NCBI RefSeq assembly: GCF_029855045.1 | Contig: NZ_CP123228.1 | Span: 620,001-684,000, forward strand | Reading direction: 5' to 3' | Length of the DNA: 64,000 nt | Origin: Piscinibacter sp. XHJ-5 | Lineage (GTDB): Bacteria; Pseudomonadota; Gammaproteobacteria; Burkholderiales; Burkholderiaceae_C | Shown: in pieces, positions 44,203 to 53,099 of the stretch | How positions within the stretch are numbered: position 1 is the first letter of the stretch | How the letters are laid out: each line of letters begins with the position of its first letter | Made by a program: the position numbers and the translations under genes | The notes under the pieces: generated by a model | Told to the model about the DNA's origin: nothing | Databases searched by the model: none | What the model saw: only the letters and a program-made list of their open reading frames with translations

Positions 44203-45555
44203 TCAGGGACGCAGCTGGGGCCGCGCGATCGGCTGCAGCGCGGGGCCGCCGATCGGCGGGCGCACCGTGCCCATGGCGCCGCCCAGCTGCAGGGCCGAGA
44301 CCAGCGCGGCGAACATCCAGAACTGCACCTCGGCCATCAGGTAGTCGGTGGCCGAGCCGGCGACGATGACCACCATCAAGGTGCCGCAGGTGGCGGCGCT
44401 CAGGGTGATGAGGCCCGGATCGACGCCGCTCTGGTTCATGCGACGCACCCTGAGGCCGGCGGAGAAGAGCCATCCGATCAGCACCAGGAACAGCACGAAC
44501 CCTGGAAAGCCCTGCTCGACCAGCGTCGACATGAGGGTGTTGTGCGAGGTGCGGGCGGCATCGGGATCGTCAATGCCGTTGTCGCGGGCCAGCCACTTGC
44601 GGTCGAGGTAGAAGGGGCTCAGCGTGGCCGTGCCGCGGTAGCCGGCGCCCAGCGGATAGTCGGCCGCCATGCGCAGCTGCGCCTTGTACAGCTCCATGCG
44701 CGAGCGCGCGCTCATGTCGGCGTCCTCGCTCTCCTCGACGACGTCGCCGATGGTGAACATGCGGTCGATGAACACCTTGTCGACGACGACGGCGAAGCCG
44801 ACCAGGCCCGCCAGCGCCAGCAGCCAGAACTGCTTGCGGTGGGCGCGTGCCTTGCAGAACATCAGCGTCAGCGATCCGGCAAGCAGGCCCAGGAAGGCGC
44901 CGCGGCTGTTGGCCAGCACGAAGCCGTTGCCGATCACCGCCATCACCGCCAGCAGGCCCCATCGCTTCCAGCCTTTCTCGGACAGGAACAGGCCGAGGCT
45001 TGCGATGACGCCGGTGGCCAGGTACATGCCCAGCGTGTTCGCGTCGTCCAGGCCGGGACCGCCGACGCCGTCGAGGCGGCCGCCGTCGCGCCCGATGAAC
45101 TGCGCCATCAGGCCCAGCAGCGTGCAGCCGGCGACATGCGCCAGCAGCAGGTTGCGCAGCATCTCCTTGGTGTCGATCAGCCGGTAGACGATCCAGAACG
45201 CGATCAGGTACTTCACGAACTTGGTGGCGCCTTCGAGGTGCGTCTCGAGGTCCAGCGCCCACGCGCACTGGAACCACATCCAGGCGGCATAGATGCTCAG
45301 GATGATCGCCGGTGCGTTGGCCAGCCACAGCGGCTTGGCCTGGAGACGCCCGCGGTGAACAACCACCGCGAGCACGGCGACCACGGCGGAGATCAGCGAC
45401 CAGCGCAGCTCGGGCAGCATGTAGACCCACCAGCGCGAGGGCGGGTGCACGTAGATGGTCGCCAGGTAAAAGTAAAGGCCCCAGATCGGATGGCGCTTGA
45501 ACGCGTACACCGTGCACAAGGCACAGAAGAGCACGTAGGCAAGGGCGGCGAACAT
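44203..45555 (-). CDS. O-antigen-ligase-like membrane protein, exosortase-A-associated
   Basis: A 450-residue protein with about 10-12 membrane segments, starting MFAALAYVLFCALCTVYAF. Landmarks are GLDDANTLGMYLATG, NSRGAFLGLLAG, and the periplasmic TSHNTLMSTLVEQGFPG, the His-containing Wzy_C motif. In XrtA loci this family was proposed to ligate glycan to a carrier or protein. Here it may polymerise or ligate the exopolysaccharide. It is distinct from the larger Wzy-like protein at 12542. It is cotranscribed with the stp1-type glycosyltransferase 29 bases upstream. Confidence 0.83.
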   Translation of the reverse strand: MFAALAYVLFCALCTVYAFKRHPIWGLYFYLATIYVHPPSRWWVYMLPELRWSLISAVVAVLAVVVHRGRLQAKPLWLANAPAIILSIYAAWMWFQCAWALDLETHLEGATKFVKYLIAFWIVYRLIDTKEMLRNLLLAHVAGCTLLGLMAQFIGRDGGRLDGVGGPGLDDANTLGMYLATGVIASLGLFLSEKGWKRWGLLAVMAVIGNGFVLANSRGAFLGLLAGSLTLMFCKARAHRKQFWLLALAGLVGFAVVVDKVFIDRMFTIGDVVEESEDADMSARSRMELYKAQLRMAADYPLGAGYRGTATLSPFYLDRKWLARDNGIDDPDAARTSHNTLMSTLVEQGFPGFVLFLVLIGWLFSAGLRVRRMNQSGVDPGLITLSAATCGTLMVVIVAGSATDYLMAEVQFWMFAALVSALQLGGAMGTVRPPIGGPALQPIARPQLRP

Positions 45556-45583
45556 CGACGGACCTCGGCGACTGTGGCGGACC

Positions 45584-46801
45584 CTAGGCCGCGGCCGTTG
45601 CGACGCGCACGCCGCCGGCCGGGCGGATGCTGCGCTCGATGATGCCGTCGAGTCGGCTCATCGCACTTCCCCAGGCGTGGTGCGACTGCACACGGGCGCG
45701 GCCGGCTTGCGCCAGGCGCTCGCGTTCGCGGCGGTCGCCGACGACGCGAAGCACGGCGTCGCAGATCTCGTCGACCGAGTCGGCGGCCAGCAGGTGCTCT
45801 CCCGGCACGGCATCGACGCCCTGCGCCGCGATGCGGCTGGCGATGACCGGCACGGCCATCGCCATCGCTTCGAGGATCTTGTTCTGCGTGCCGCGCGCAA
45901 TCGCCAGCGGCGCGATCGTGAGGGCGGAGCTCTGCACGAAGGGCCGCACGTCCGGCACCGGGCCGGTGACGGTCACGCCCTCGATGCGACCCAGGGCCAG
46001 CACGCGCGCCGTCGGCGCCGCACCGACGATCTGCAGGCGCAGGGACGGGCGCGCCTGGCGCAGGCGGGGCCACGCGCGGGCGCAGAAGTCGACCATGCAC
46101 TGCTCGTTCGGGAAGTAGTCCATGCGCCCGACGAAGGTGATGACGTCGGGGTCGAACGCTTGCGCCGACGGCTGGAAGAAGGCCATGTCGACGCCGTTGG
46201 GGAACCAGTCGACGCGCTCGCGCACGCCCAGCTCGGCGAGCGTTTCGACCTCACCCGGCGTGGCGACGGTGACCTGCTCGAAGCGGCCCGCCAGCCGCCG
46301 CTCGGTGCGCGCCATGCGCCAGGCCTCCCAGCGGTAGCCCAGCGAGAGCGGCCAGGGCTTGTGCGGGACGTAGTCGGCCCACTTGCGCGAATCGACATCG
46401 CAGTAGTCGATGATCTTGGGCAGGCCCTCGACGTGCGCCACGTACCGGCCCACCGCCGAGCAATGGGCAAACACCAGATCGACGCTGCGCCGCGCCAGGC
46501 GGGCGTCGATCTCGCGTTGCAAGGCGGTGCTGTGGAAGAAGGCCTCCGAGGCGGAAACGGGGGTCGGCAGCGTCAGTGCCATCTTCGCCGCCTGAACCGG
46601 ATTATGGACGCGGAACGTGCGGTGCTCGCGGCAATACGGCGCGATCCCGGCTGCTTCCCTTTCCTCTTCGGCACTGCGTGCCAGCGACAGCACGCTCACC
46701 TCGTGGCGCTGCGCGAGGTGACGGATGACGTTGAACGCCCGCACCTTGCTGCCGAAGGTCGGCGGGTACGGGAAGCGATGGGCGAGGAACAGGATTCTCA
46801 C
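45584..46801 (-). CDS. Glycosyltransferase, exosortase-A-associated Stp1 type
   Basis: A 405-residue GT-B protein. It starts at GTG 46801 with MRILFLAHRFPYPPTFGSKVRAFN, the signature opening of TIGR03087-like enzymes. DWFPNGVDMAFF, ITFVGRMDYFPN and NKILEAMAMAVPVIAS form the donor-binding domain. It lies seven bases after the amidotransferase stop, the normal order in XrtA loci (amidotransferase 1 then Stp1). It adds a sugar to the lipid-linked repeat unit; the sugar is unknown. Confidence 0.86.
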   Translation of the reverse strand: MRILFLAHRFPYPPTFGSKVRAFNVIRHLAQRHEVSVLSLARSAEEEREAAGIAPYCREHRTFRVHNPVQAAKMALTLPTPVSASEAFFHSTALQREIDARLARRSVDLVFAHCSAVGRYVAHVEGLPKIIDYCDVDSRKWADYVPHKPWPLSLGYRWEAWRMARTERRLAGRFEQVTVATPGEVETLAELGVRERVDWFPNGVDMAFFQPSAQAFDPDVITFVGRMDYFPNEQCMVDFCARAWPRLRQARPSLRLQIVGAAPTARVLALGRIEGVTVTGPVPDVRPFVQSSALTIAPLAIARGTQNKILEAMAMAVPVIASRIAAQGVDAVPGEHLLAADSVDEICDAVLRVVGDRRERERLAQAGRARVQSHHAWGSAMSRLDGIIERSIRPAGGVRVATAAA

Positions 46802-46808
46802 GACCGAC

Positions 46809-48761
46809 TCAAGCGACCCGCGCCAGGTGCGGCACCGGCCGCTGGGCCGGCACGTCGCTGCTCGCGCCGGTGGCGTTGACCTTGCGCAGGAAGGCCTCGA
46901 ACATCATCAGGCTCCACAGCGGCTGGCTGTAGTCGCGCCGACCGGCGAGATGGTCGTCGACCAGGCGTTGCAGGTAGCTGCGGTCGAAGAAGCCGGTGCG
47001 CATCAGCTCGCCGTTCATCACCGCGTCGCGCACCCGGTCGCGCAGCGGCCCGCGGAACCAGCGCGCCAGCGGCACCGCGAAGCCCATCTTGGGGCGGTAC
47101 ATGATGTTGTGCGGAAGGTGCGGCTCCATCGCCTTCTTGAGCACCCACTTGCCTTCGTTGCCGCGCACCTTGAGGTCGCGCGGCAGGGTGGCCAGCCATT
47201 CGACCAGCGGGTGGTCCATCAGCGGCTCGCGCACCTCGAGTGCGTGCGCCATGCTGGCGCGGTCGACCTTGGTGTTGATGTCGCCCACGAGGTAGGTCTG
47301 CAGGTCGATGTACTGGATGAGGGCCAGCGGGTCGTCGGTGCCGGCGCGCTCGGCGTGGCGGTGGAAGACCTCGCTTGCGTTGTAACCCGCCAGGCGACGC
47401 TTGAACTCCGGCGAGTACAGCGCATCGCGCATGTCGTTGCGGAACACGGAGATGCTGTGGAAGTACGCCTCCACCGAGGTTCGCGCGAGCGCCTGGAACG
47501 TGGACTTGGCGCGCAGGAAGCGCGGTGCGCGGTCGAGCTTGGGATAGAGCCGGCCCAGGGTGCCGAACAGCGGGCGGCGCACGCCCAGCGGCAGCACCGA
47601 GCGCAGCCGCTCCTCGTGCAGGTGGAACAGGTAGCGCCGGTAGCCGCCCATGTTCTCGTCGCCGGCGTCGCCGGACAGCGCCACCGTCACGTGGCGGCGC
47701 GCGAGCTGGCACACGCGGTAGGTCGGGATCGCCGAGCTGTCGGCGTACGGCTCGTCGTACAGCGCAGCCAGCGTGTCGATGAGGTCGAAATCGTCGGTCT
47801 CGACACGATCGACGAAGTGCCGCGTGCCGTAGCGGTCGGCCACCTGCTGCGCGAAGCGCGTCTCGTCATAGGCCGGGTCGTCGAAGGAGATCGAGCAGGT
47901 GTTGACCGGCTCCGCCGACTGCTGGGCCATCATCGCCACGACGGCGCTCGAGTCCACGCCGCCGGACAGGAAGGCGCCCAGCGGCACCTCGGAGATCATG
48001 CGCAGGCGCACGCTCTCCTTGATGCGCTCGACCAGCTCGGCCTGGGCGTCCTCGGCCGAGACGAGGTTGTCGCCGGTGAAGCGCACGTCCCAGTACTGGC
48101 GCGGCTGCGGAGCCGCCTGGCCGCGGCGCAGGCACAGCGTATGGCCGGGCGCCAGCTTGAGCGCCGAGGTGTAGATGGTGCGCGGCTCGGGCACGTAGCC
48201 CAGCGCGAAGTAGTCCTCCACCGCGCGCGGATCGAGCTCGCGCCGCAGCCCGCCGTGCGCCAGCAATGCCTTCAGCTCCGAGCCGAAGAGCCACGTGCCG
48301 TCGGGCAGCTCGGCGTAGTACAGGGGCTTCACGCCCAGGCGGTCACGGGCGAGGAACAGTGTCTGCTGGCGCTCGTCCCACAGCGCGAAGGCGAACATGC
48401 CGCGCAGCCGATCGACGCAAGACTCGCCCCACTGCTCCCATGCATGCACGATCACCTCGGTGTCGCTGCGCGTGCGGAACACGTGGCCCAGTGCCGTGAG
48501 CTCGGGGATCAGCTCGCGGTAGTTGTAGATCTCGCCATTGAACACGATGACCACCGAGTGGTCCTCGTTGAAGAGTGGCTGCTGGCCGGTCTTCAGGTCG
48601 ATGATCGACAGACGCTTGTGCCCGAGCGCGACGCCGGGCGCCAGGTGGGTGCCCGTCTCGTCGGGTCCGCGGTGGTGCTGCGATTCGTTCATGCGCAGCA
48701 GCACGTTGCGATCGAAGTGGCGCGTGCCGCGCGAGTCCCAGAGTCCGACGATGCCGCACAT
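46809..48761 (-). CDS. Exosortase-A-associated amidotransferase 1 (asparagine-synthase type)
   Basis: A 650-residue class II amidotransferase with all glutaminase landmarks: MCGIVGLWD start, HHRGPDE, VFNGEIYNY, TRSDTEV. The synthetase domain has FLSGGVDSSAV, ALSGDAGDENMGGYRRY and KPKMGF-type C-terminal sequence (RPKMGFAVP). In XrtA loci this protein is constant and is thought to amidate a uronic acid in the polysaccharide. It lies 11 bases after the Stp2 gene. Compared with the AsnB-like proteins at 5100 and 41370 it is the most canonical. Confidence 0.9.
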   Translation of the reverse strand: MCGIVGLWDSRGTRHFDRNVLLRMNESQHHRGPDETGTHLAPGVALGHKRLSIIDLKTGQQPLFNEDHSVVIVFNGEIYNYRELIPELTALGHVFRTRSDTEVIVHAWEQWGESCVDRLRGMFAFALWDERQQTLFLARDRLGVKPLYYAELPDGTWLFGSELKALLAHGGLRRELDPRAVEDYFALGYVPEPRTIYTSALKLAPGHTLCLRRGQAAPQPRQYWDVRFTGDNLVSAEDAQAELVERIKESVRLRMISEVPLGAFLSGGVDSSAVVAMMAQQSAEPVNTCSISFDDPAYDETRFAQQVADRYGTRHFVDRVETDDFDLIDTLAALYDEPYADSSAIPTYRVCQLARRHVTVALSGDAGDENMGGYRRYLFHLHEERLRSVLPLGVRRPLFGTLGRLYPKLDRAPRFLRAKSTFQALARTSVEAYFHSISVFRNDMRDALYSPEFKRRLAGYNASEVFHRHAERAGTDDPLALIQYIDLQTYLVGDINTKVDRASMAHALEVREPLMDHPLVEWLATLPRDLKVRGNEGKWVLKKAMEPHLPHNIMYRPKMGFAVPLARWFRGPLRDRVRDAVMNGELMRTGFFDRSYLQRLVDDHLAGRRDYSQPLWSLMMFEAFLRKVNATGASSDVPAQRPVPHLARVA

Positions 48762-48772
48762 GTGAGCGTTTC

Positions 48773-49963
48773 CTAGGTGAAGCGGTGCTGCAACGCACCG
48801 CGGGCTGCGGCCTGGGCCAGCAGCCGGTCATACAGGTCGCCATAGGCGGCGACCATGCCGTCCAGGCTGAAGCGACGTTCGACGTCATGACGGGCGCGCC
48901 GGCCGCGCTGTCGGGCCGCATCCGGATCGCGCCAGTCGTCGAGCAGGGCCCGTGCCATGGCATCGACGTCCTGCGGCGGCACGAGCCGGCCGGTGGCGCC
49001 GTCCTGGAGCAGCTCGACGTTGCCGCCGACGCTGGTCGCGACGATCGGCAGGCCGCTGGCCATCGCTTCGAGGATGGTGTTGGAAATGCCCTCGGCGAGC
49101 GAGGGCAGCGCAAAGGCGTCGAGCCCCCGCATGATGTCGGGCACGTCGCTGCGGTCGCCGGCCAGCCAGGCGAGCTCGCCCACGCCGGCGTCCGCCAGCA
49201 CACGCTCGACTTCGCTGCGCAGCGGTCCGCTGCCGGCCAGCACCAGCCGCAGGTGGGCCTTGGCCTGCGGCGCCCATTCGAGGGCGCGCACGAAGGCGCG
49301 CGCCAGCAGCACCTGGTCCTTGATGGGACTCAGCCGCCCGACCGTGCCGATCAGCCACAGCGTGCTGCCGGCGAAAGGGATGCCGGCGATCGGCGGCCGG
49401 GCGCCGCTGGCCGGACGGAAACGCTGCGTGTCGACCCCGTTGTAGAGCTGCACCACCCGCTCGGGGGCGACGCCGATGTTGTCGAGCAGATAGCGCTGGA
49501 GCTGCTGCGACAGCGCGACGTACTGGTGGACGAAGGGCCGATAGACGCGGCGGGTGATCCGGAACTTGACGCTGCGCCCGTCGGGGTCGCCGATGTCCCA
49601 GCCGTGCTCGCCGTGGATGCGGACCGGCACCCCGGCCCAGGCCGCCGGCGCCGCCATTTCCAGTGCACCGAGGTTGCGCGTGTGCACGACCGCCGGCTGC
49701 AGGCCGCGCAGCACGCCGCGCATGCGCGGAAAGGTCCACAGGCCCTGGCCGGGCGGCTTGTTCAGCGCGACGAACTGCACGTCGTCGCGCTCGATGCGGC
49801 GGCGGAACTCGGTGATCTCGGTCAGCGCCACGATCGCATGGCGGAACCGGTCGCTCGGCAGGCGGTTGATCAGGTTGACGACGCCGTTTTCCAGCCCGCC
49901 GGTGTCGAAGCGGTGCAGGACGTGGGCAATCAGCGGGCGCGGGTCGGGCTTCACGGCGTTCAT
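48773..49963 (-). CDS. Glycosyltransferase, exosortase-A-associated Stp2 type
   Basis: A 396-residue GT4-type protein. The start IAHVLHRFDTGGLENGVVNLINRLP is typical of TIGR03088-like enzymes. The C-terminal domain has LYNGVDTQRF, GTVGRLSPIKDQ and FALPSLAEGISNTILEAMASGLPIVAT. The ATG overlaps the FemAB stop (ATGA). In most XrtA loci the exosortase gene lies between FemAB and this gene; here the two touch. Confidence 0.88.
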   Translation of the reverse strand: MNAVKPDPRPLIAHVLHRFDTGGLENGVVNLINRLPSDRFRHAIVALTEITEFRRRIERDDVQFVALNKPPGQGLWTFPRMRGVLRGLQPAVVHTRNLGALEMAAPAAWAGVPVRIHGEHGWDIGDPDGRSVKFRITRRVYRPFVHQYVALSQQLQRYLLDNIGVAPERVVQLYNGVDTQRFRPASGARPPIAGIPFAGSTLWLIGTVGRLSPIKDQVLLARAFVRALEWAPQAKAHLRLVLAGSGPLRSEVERVLADAGVGELAWLAGDRSDVPDIMRGLDAFALPSLAEGISNTILEAMASGLPIVATSVGGNVELLQDGATGRLVPPQDVDAMARALLDDWRDPDAARQRGRRARHDVERRFSLDGMVAAYGDLYDRLLAQAAARGALQHRFT

Positions 49964-51027
49964 CCGAGGTGTCGCGCGAGCATCGGCCCGACGGCGTTGA
50001 CCACGCCGCGCGGCAAGCGGCGCCAGGTCTCGATGGCCTTCTGGTACCGGGGGTTGGACGGGTTGTTCTGCGGCACCGAATCGCGCTTGAACAGCTGGTA
50101 CTCGTAGTGCAGCGGTGCCGGCTCGAAACCCCAGTTCTTCTTGAAGTCGAAGGAGCCGGTGTCGCGCTTGGAGCGGCCGTAGTCGAAGACGCGCAGCTTG
50201 CGCTCGCAGGCGCGGCGCATGAGCTCCCAGTACTTGAAGTCGTTGGCGGCGAGCTCGCGCGCGTCGGTCAGGTCGCCGGCGTAGTAGGGCAGGACCTCGT
50301 CGCGGAAGTAGAACGACAGCACGCCCGACACCGCCTTGCCCTGCGGGCTCAGCACGGTCAGCACTTCGCAATCGGCGCCGAACACACGGTCGAGCGCCTG
50401 GAAGTAGCGCCTGGACTGCGGCGGCGTGCCGTGGCGGTGCTGGTTGTCGGCGTAGAGCTCGAAGAAGCGGTCGGTGCCGCGGTCGATCTCGCTGCGCAGC
50501 TCGCGCTGGATGCCCTTGCGCACCATCGCGCGCTGCTTGCGCGGAATGGCCAGCATGTTGGCCTCGACGTCGGGCAGCAGCTCCTTGCGGAACGTGACGT
50601 ACAGCTCCGTTCGCGGCCAGCTCGGTTCGGCGGACGCCACGTTGCGCAGCTCGAGATGCTCGACGCCCAGCTCGCGGGCGAGCTCCACGGCCGCGCGATG
50701 CAACTCGCGGGTGGCGTCAGGCTCGCTGGCGGCCACGCCGCCATAGACGGCGAAGGGCAGCGACACCAGCGAGTGGCCGAACAGCAGGCTCTTCAGCTGC
50801 ACCAGCGGCAGCACGCCGACGATCTGCTCGCCGCGCTCGGCCAACAGGTAGTGCGTGCGGTGGCGGAACACGTCTTCGTAGATCTCGCGCCAGCCGATGC
50901 GATGGAAGAAGCTTGCCTGCGCGCAGGTGAAGACGAAGCGGTCCCAGCGATCGCTGTCGGATTCGCGAAAGGGGCGCACGCTCAACGCGGCGGCGGCACC
51001 CGCGGTGTGGAGGTCGGCGAGGTTCAC
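49960..51027 (-). CDS. FemAB-like GNAT-fold protein, exosortase-A-associated
   Basis: A 355-residue protein with two GNAT-like halves. Landmarks are RWDRFVFTCAQASFFHRIGWREIYEDVF, YGGVAASEPDA, IPRKQRAMVRKG, and FDYGRSKRDTGSFDFKKNWGFEP, which is very characteristic of the TIGR03019 family. FemAB proteins transfer amino acids from aminoacyl-tRNA in peptidoglycan synthesis; the role in EPS loci is unproven but probably aminoacylation of the glycan. The GTG start at 51027 overlaps the deacetylase TGA (GTGA). Confidence 0.88.
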   Translation of the reverse strand: MNLADLHTAGAAAALSVRPFRESDSDRWDRFVFTCAQASFFHRIGWREIYEDVFRHRTHYLLAERGEQIVGVLPLVQLKSLLFGHSLVSLPFAVYGGVAASEPDATRELHRAAVELARELGVEHLELRNVASAEPSWPRTELYVTFRKELLPDVEANMLAIPRKQRAMVRKGIQRELRSEIDRGTDRFFELYADNQHRHGTPPQSRRYFQALDRVFGADCEVLTVLSPQGKAVSGVLSFYFRDEVLPYYAGDLTDARELAANDFKYWELMRRACERKLRVFDYGRSKRDTGSFDFKKNWGFEPAPLHYEYQLFKRDSVPQNNPSNPRYQKAIETWRRLPRGVVNAVGPMLARHLG

Positions 51028-51881
51028 GTTAGGGCCAGTGCAAAGACCTCGTCGACGCGCCCCCAGTGGAAGTCGCGCAGCAGCTGCGCGAGTCGCGATT
51101 CGGTCTTGTCGAGGTTGACGTAGTGGCGAAAGCGCGTCTTCAGCGGGGTGCCCGGCACGCGCGGCTGCTGGGGATCGATCTCCCACGGATGGAAGTAGAA
51201 GATCGCCGGACGGAGGTCGACCCGGTTGACCCGACGGATGGCCCAGCGGCTCAGGGCGTAGGGCGCGAGGCGGAAGTAGCCACCCCCGCCGGCGGGCAGG
51301 TTGCGGCCGAGCACCCGGGTCGTGGTCACAGGGATCTCGGTCAGGCCGGGACGCGGCTGGTACGGAAAGCGCGGCGCGTCCGGCATGCCGTAGTGGTCGT
51401 GCTGCACCGGGTAGACGCTGGAGCTGTAGCGGTACCCCGCCTCGAGCAGGACGTCGAAGGCCCAGGGATTGCTGTAGCCGATCGAGAAGCTCGGTGCGCG
51501 ATAGCCTTGCACACGCCGCCCGCCCAGGTCCTCGAGGAGTCCCTTGGCGCGATGCACGTCCTGCATGAACTCGTCGCGGCTCTGCTCGCTGGCGCGCAGG
51601 TGGCCGTATCCGTGGCTCGCCAGCTCGTGGCCGGCCGCGACGATGCGTTTGACCAGGTGTGGATAGCGCTCGGCGACCCAGCCCAGCGTGAAGAAGGTGG
51701 CGCGCGCGTGGTGCCGTGCGAACAGCTCCAGCAGGCGCTCGACGTTGCGTTCCACGCGGCATTCGCGCTGGTCCCAGGACGAGCGATCGATCAGCGGCGC
51801 CAGCGCCGAGACCTGGAAGTAGTCCTCGACGTCGACCGTCAGCGCGTTCATGAGCGTCAACGGACGCTGCGGCGCGTTCAT
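51024..51881 (-). CDS. Polysaccharide deacetylase with DUF3473 tail, XrtA-locus type
   Basis: A 285-residue NodB-family protein. ALTVDVEDYFQVSAL carries the catalytic Asp, ATFFTLGWVAERYP and GHELASHGYGH the zinc ligands, and YRAPSFSIG plus IFYFHPWEIDP mark the DUF3473 extension seen in EPS loci. The start at 51881 overlaps the wecB stop; an internal ATG at 51851 (MNALTVDVEDYF) is the more usual family start. It likely removes N-acetyl groups from HexNAc residues in the polymer or repeat unit. Confidence 0.88.
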   Translation of the reverse strand: MNAPQRPLTLMNALTVDVEDYFQVSALAPLIDRSSWDQRECRVERNVERLLELFARHHARATFFTLGWVAERYPHLVKRIVAAGHELASHGYGHLRASEQSRDEFMQDVHRAKGLLEDLGGRRVQGYRAPSFSIGYSNPWAFDVLLEAGYRYSSSVYPVQHDHYGMPDAPRFPYQPRPGLTEIPVTTTRVLGRNLPAGGGGYFRLAPYALSRWAIRRVNRVDLRPAIFYFHPWEIDPQQPRVPGTPLKTRFRHYVNLDKTESRLAQLLRDFHWGRVDEVFALALT

Positions 51882-53050
51882 GCCGCCACCTCGCTGCGCA
51901 GCGCCGGCATGCGCAGTGCAAGCCAGTCGGCCAGGTGCGCCGCGATGCGGCCTGCGGCGCGCCCGTCCCACAGCTCGGGTGCCCGGCCGCGCTTGCCGCC
52001 GCTGACGAGGATGTCATCGACCAGGGTGAGCACCACGCCCGCATCGCGCGGCACCAGGGTGTTGGTGCCTTGCTCGATGGTGATCGGGCGCTCGGTGTTG
52101 GGTCGCATCGTCAGGCAAGGCACGCCGAGCGAAGTGGTTTCCTCCTGCACGCCGCCGGAATCGGTGATGACCAGGCGGGCACGGCTCAGCAGTCCCACCA
52201 TCTCGAGGTAGCCCTGCGGCGGCAGGCAGGCGATGCGGGCGCCCGCCAGGCGTGGGGCGAGGTCCAGGCGGTCGATGTTGGCCTTGGTGCGCGGATGCAT
52301 CGGCCACACCAGCGGCAACCGCTCGCCGACGCGTCGCAGGATGTCCAGCAGCTCGGCCAGGTTCGCCGGATCGTCGACGTTGGACGGCCGGTGCAGCGTG
52401 AGCACGCCGAAGCCGGGTGCGCCGTCCAGCCAGTCGGCGCCGACGCCCTCGCGCGCCAGCGTGGTTTCCGGTGGCACGGCCTTCTTCAGCGCGGCGTGCA
52501 GCGAATCGATCATGAGGTTGCCGACGAAGTGCGCCCGCTCCGGCGCGATGCCTTCGCGGGCCAGGTTGTCGTGCGCGCTGCGCTCGGTCGTGTAGAGCAG
52601 GTCGGCGATCTGGTCGGTGACCAGCCGGTTGATCTCCTCGGGCATGCCGCGGTCGAAGCTGCGCAGCCCCGCCTCGACGTGCACGACGGGCACGTGCAGC
52701 TTGGCGGCGACGAGCGTGCAGGCCATGGTGGAGTTGACGTCGCCGACGACGATGACGCACGAAGGCTTGTGCTGCAGCATCACCGGCTCGAAGCGCTTCA
52801 TCACCTCGGCGGTCTGCACGGCGTGCGAGCCCGAGCCGACCTCGAGGTTGACGTCGGGCGCGGGCAGCTCGAGGTCGGCGAACAGGCGATCGTTCAGCGC
52901 GAAGTCGTAGTGCTGGCCGGTGTGCACCAGCACCGCGCGCGGCAGGCGCGGCTCGGCCCGGATGGCGCGCAGCAGCGGCGCCATCTTCATGTAGTTGGGT
53001 CGCGCACCGACCACGCAGATCAGCGGTCCGGCGTCGAGGGCGACGTTCAT
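51878..53050 (-). CDS. wecB: UDP-N-acetylglucosamine 2-epimerase (non-hydrolysing)
   Basis: A 390-residue enzyme with all catalytic motifs: ICVVGARPNYMK, VVGDVNSTMAC, VHVEAGLRS, MPEEINR, LTLHRPSN, ITDSGGVQEETTSLG and NTERPITI. It makes UDP-ManNAc from UDP-GlcNAc. The ATG at 53050 is used. It directly follows the outer-membrane protein gene, 49 bases away, where most XrtA loci carry a separate ATPase gene. The intact motifs here are the reference against which the two fused epimerase-like domains at 14743 and 18702 are seen to be degenerate. Confidence 0.92.
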   Translation of the reverse strand: MNVALDAGPLICVVGARPNYMKMAPLLRAIRAEPRLPRAVLVHTGQHYDFALNDRLFADLELPAPDVNLEVGSGSHAVQTAEVMKRFEPVMLQHKPSCVIVVGDVNSTMACTLVAAKLHVPVVHVEAGLRSFDRGMPEEINRLVTDQIADLLYTTERSAHDNLAREGIAPERAHFVGNLMIDSLHAALKKAVPPETTLAREGVGADWLDGAPGFGVLTLHRPSNVDDPANLAELLDILRRVGERLPLVWPMHPRTKANIDRLDLAPRLAGARIACLPPQGYLEMVGLLSRARLVITDSGGVQEETTSLGVPCLTMRPNTERPITIEQGTNTLVPRDAGVVLTLVDDILVSGGKRGRAPELWDGRAAGRIAAHLADWLALRMPALRSEVAA

Positions 53051-53099
53051 GCTCAAGCTTCGTCCTTGCTCTGGCGGGCCGTCGTGGCCGCGCAATGCT

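Noticed and set aside
44203..45555. Exosortase candidate
   Set aside because: The multi-pass protein has the Wzy_C SHNTLMSTLVEQG motif and length of an O-antigen ligase, not the exosortase pattern.
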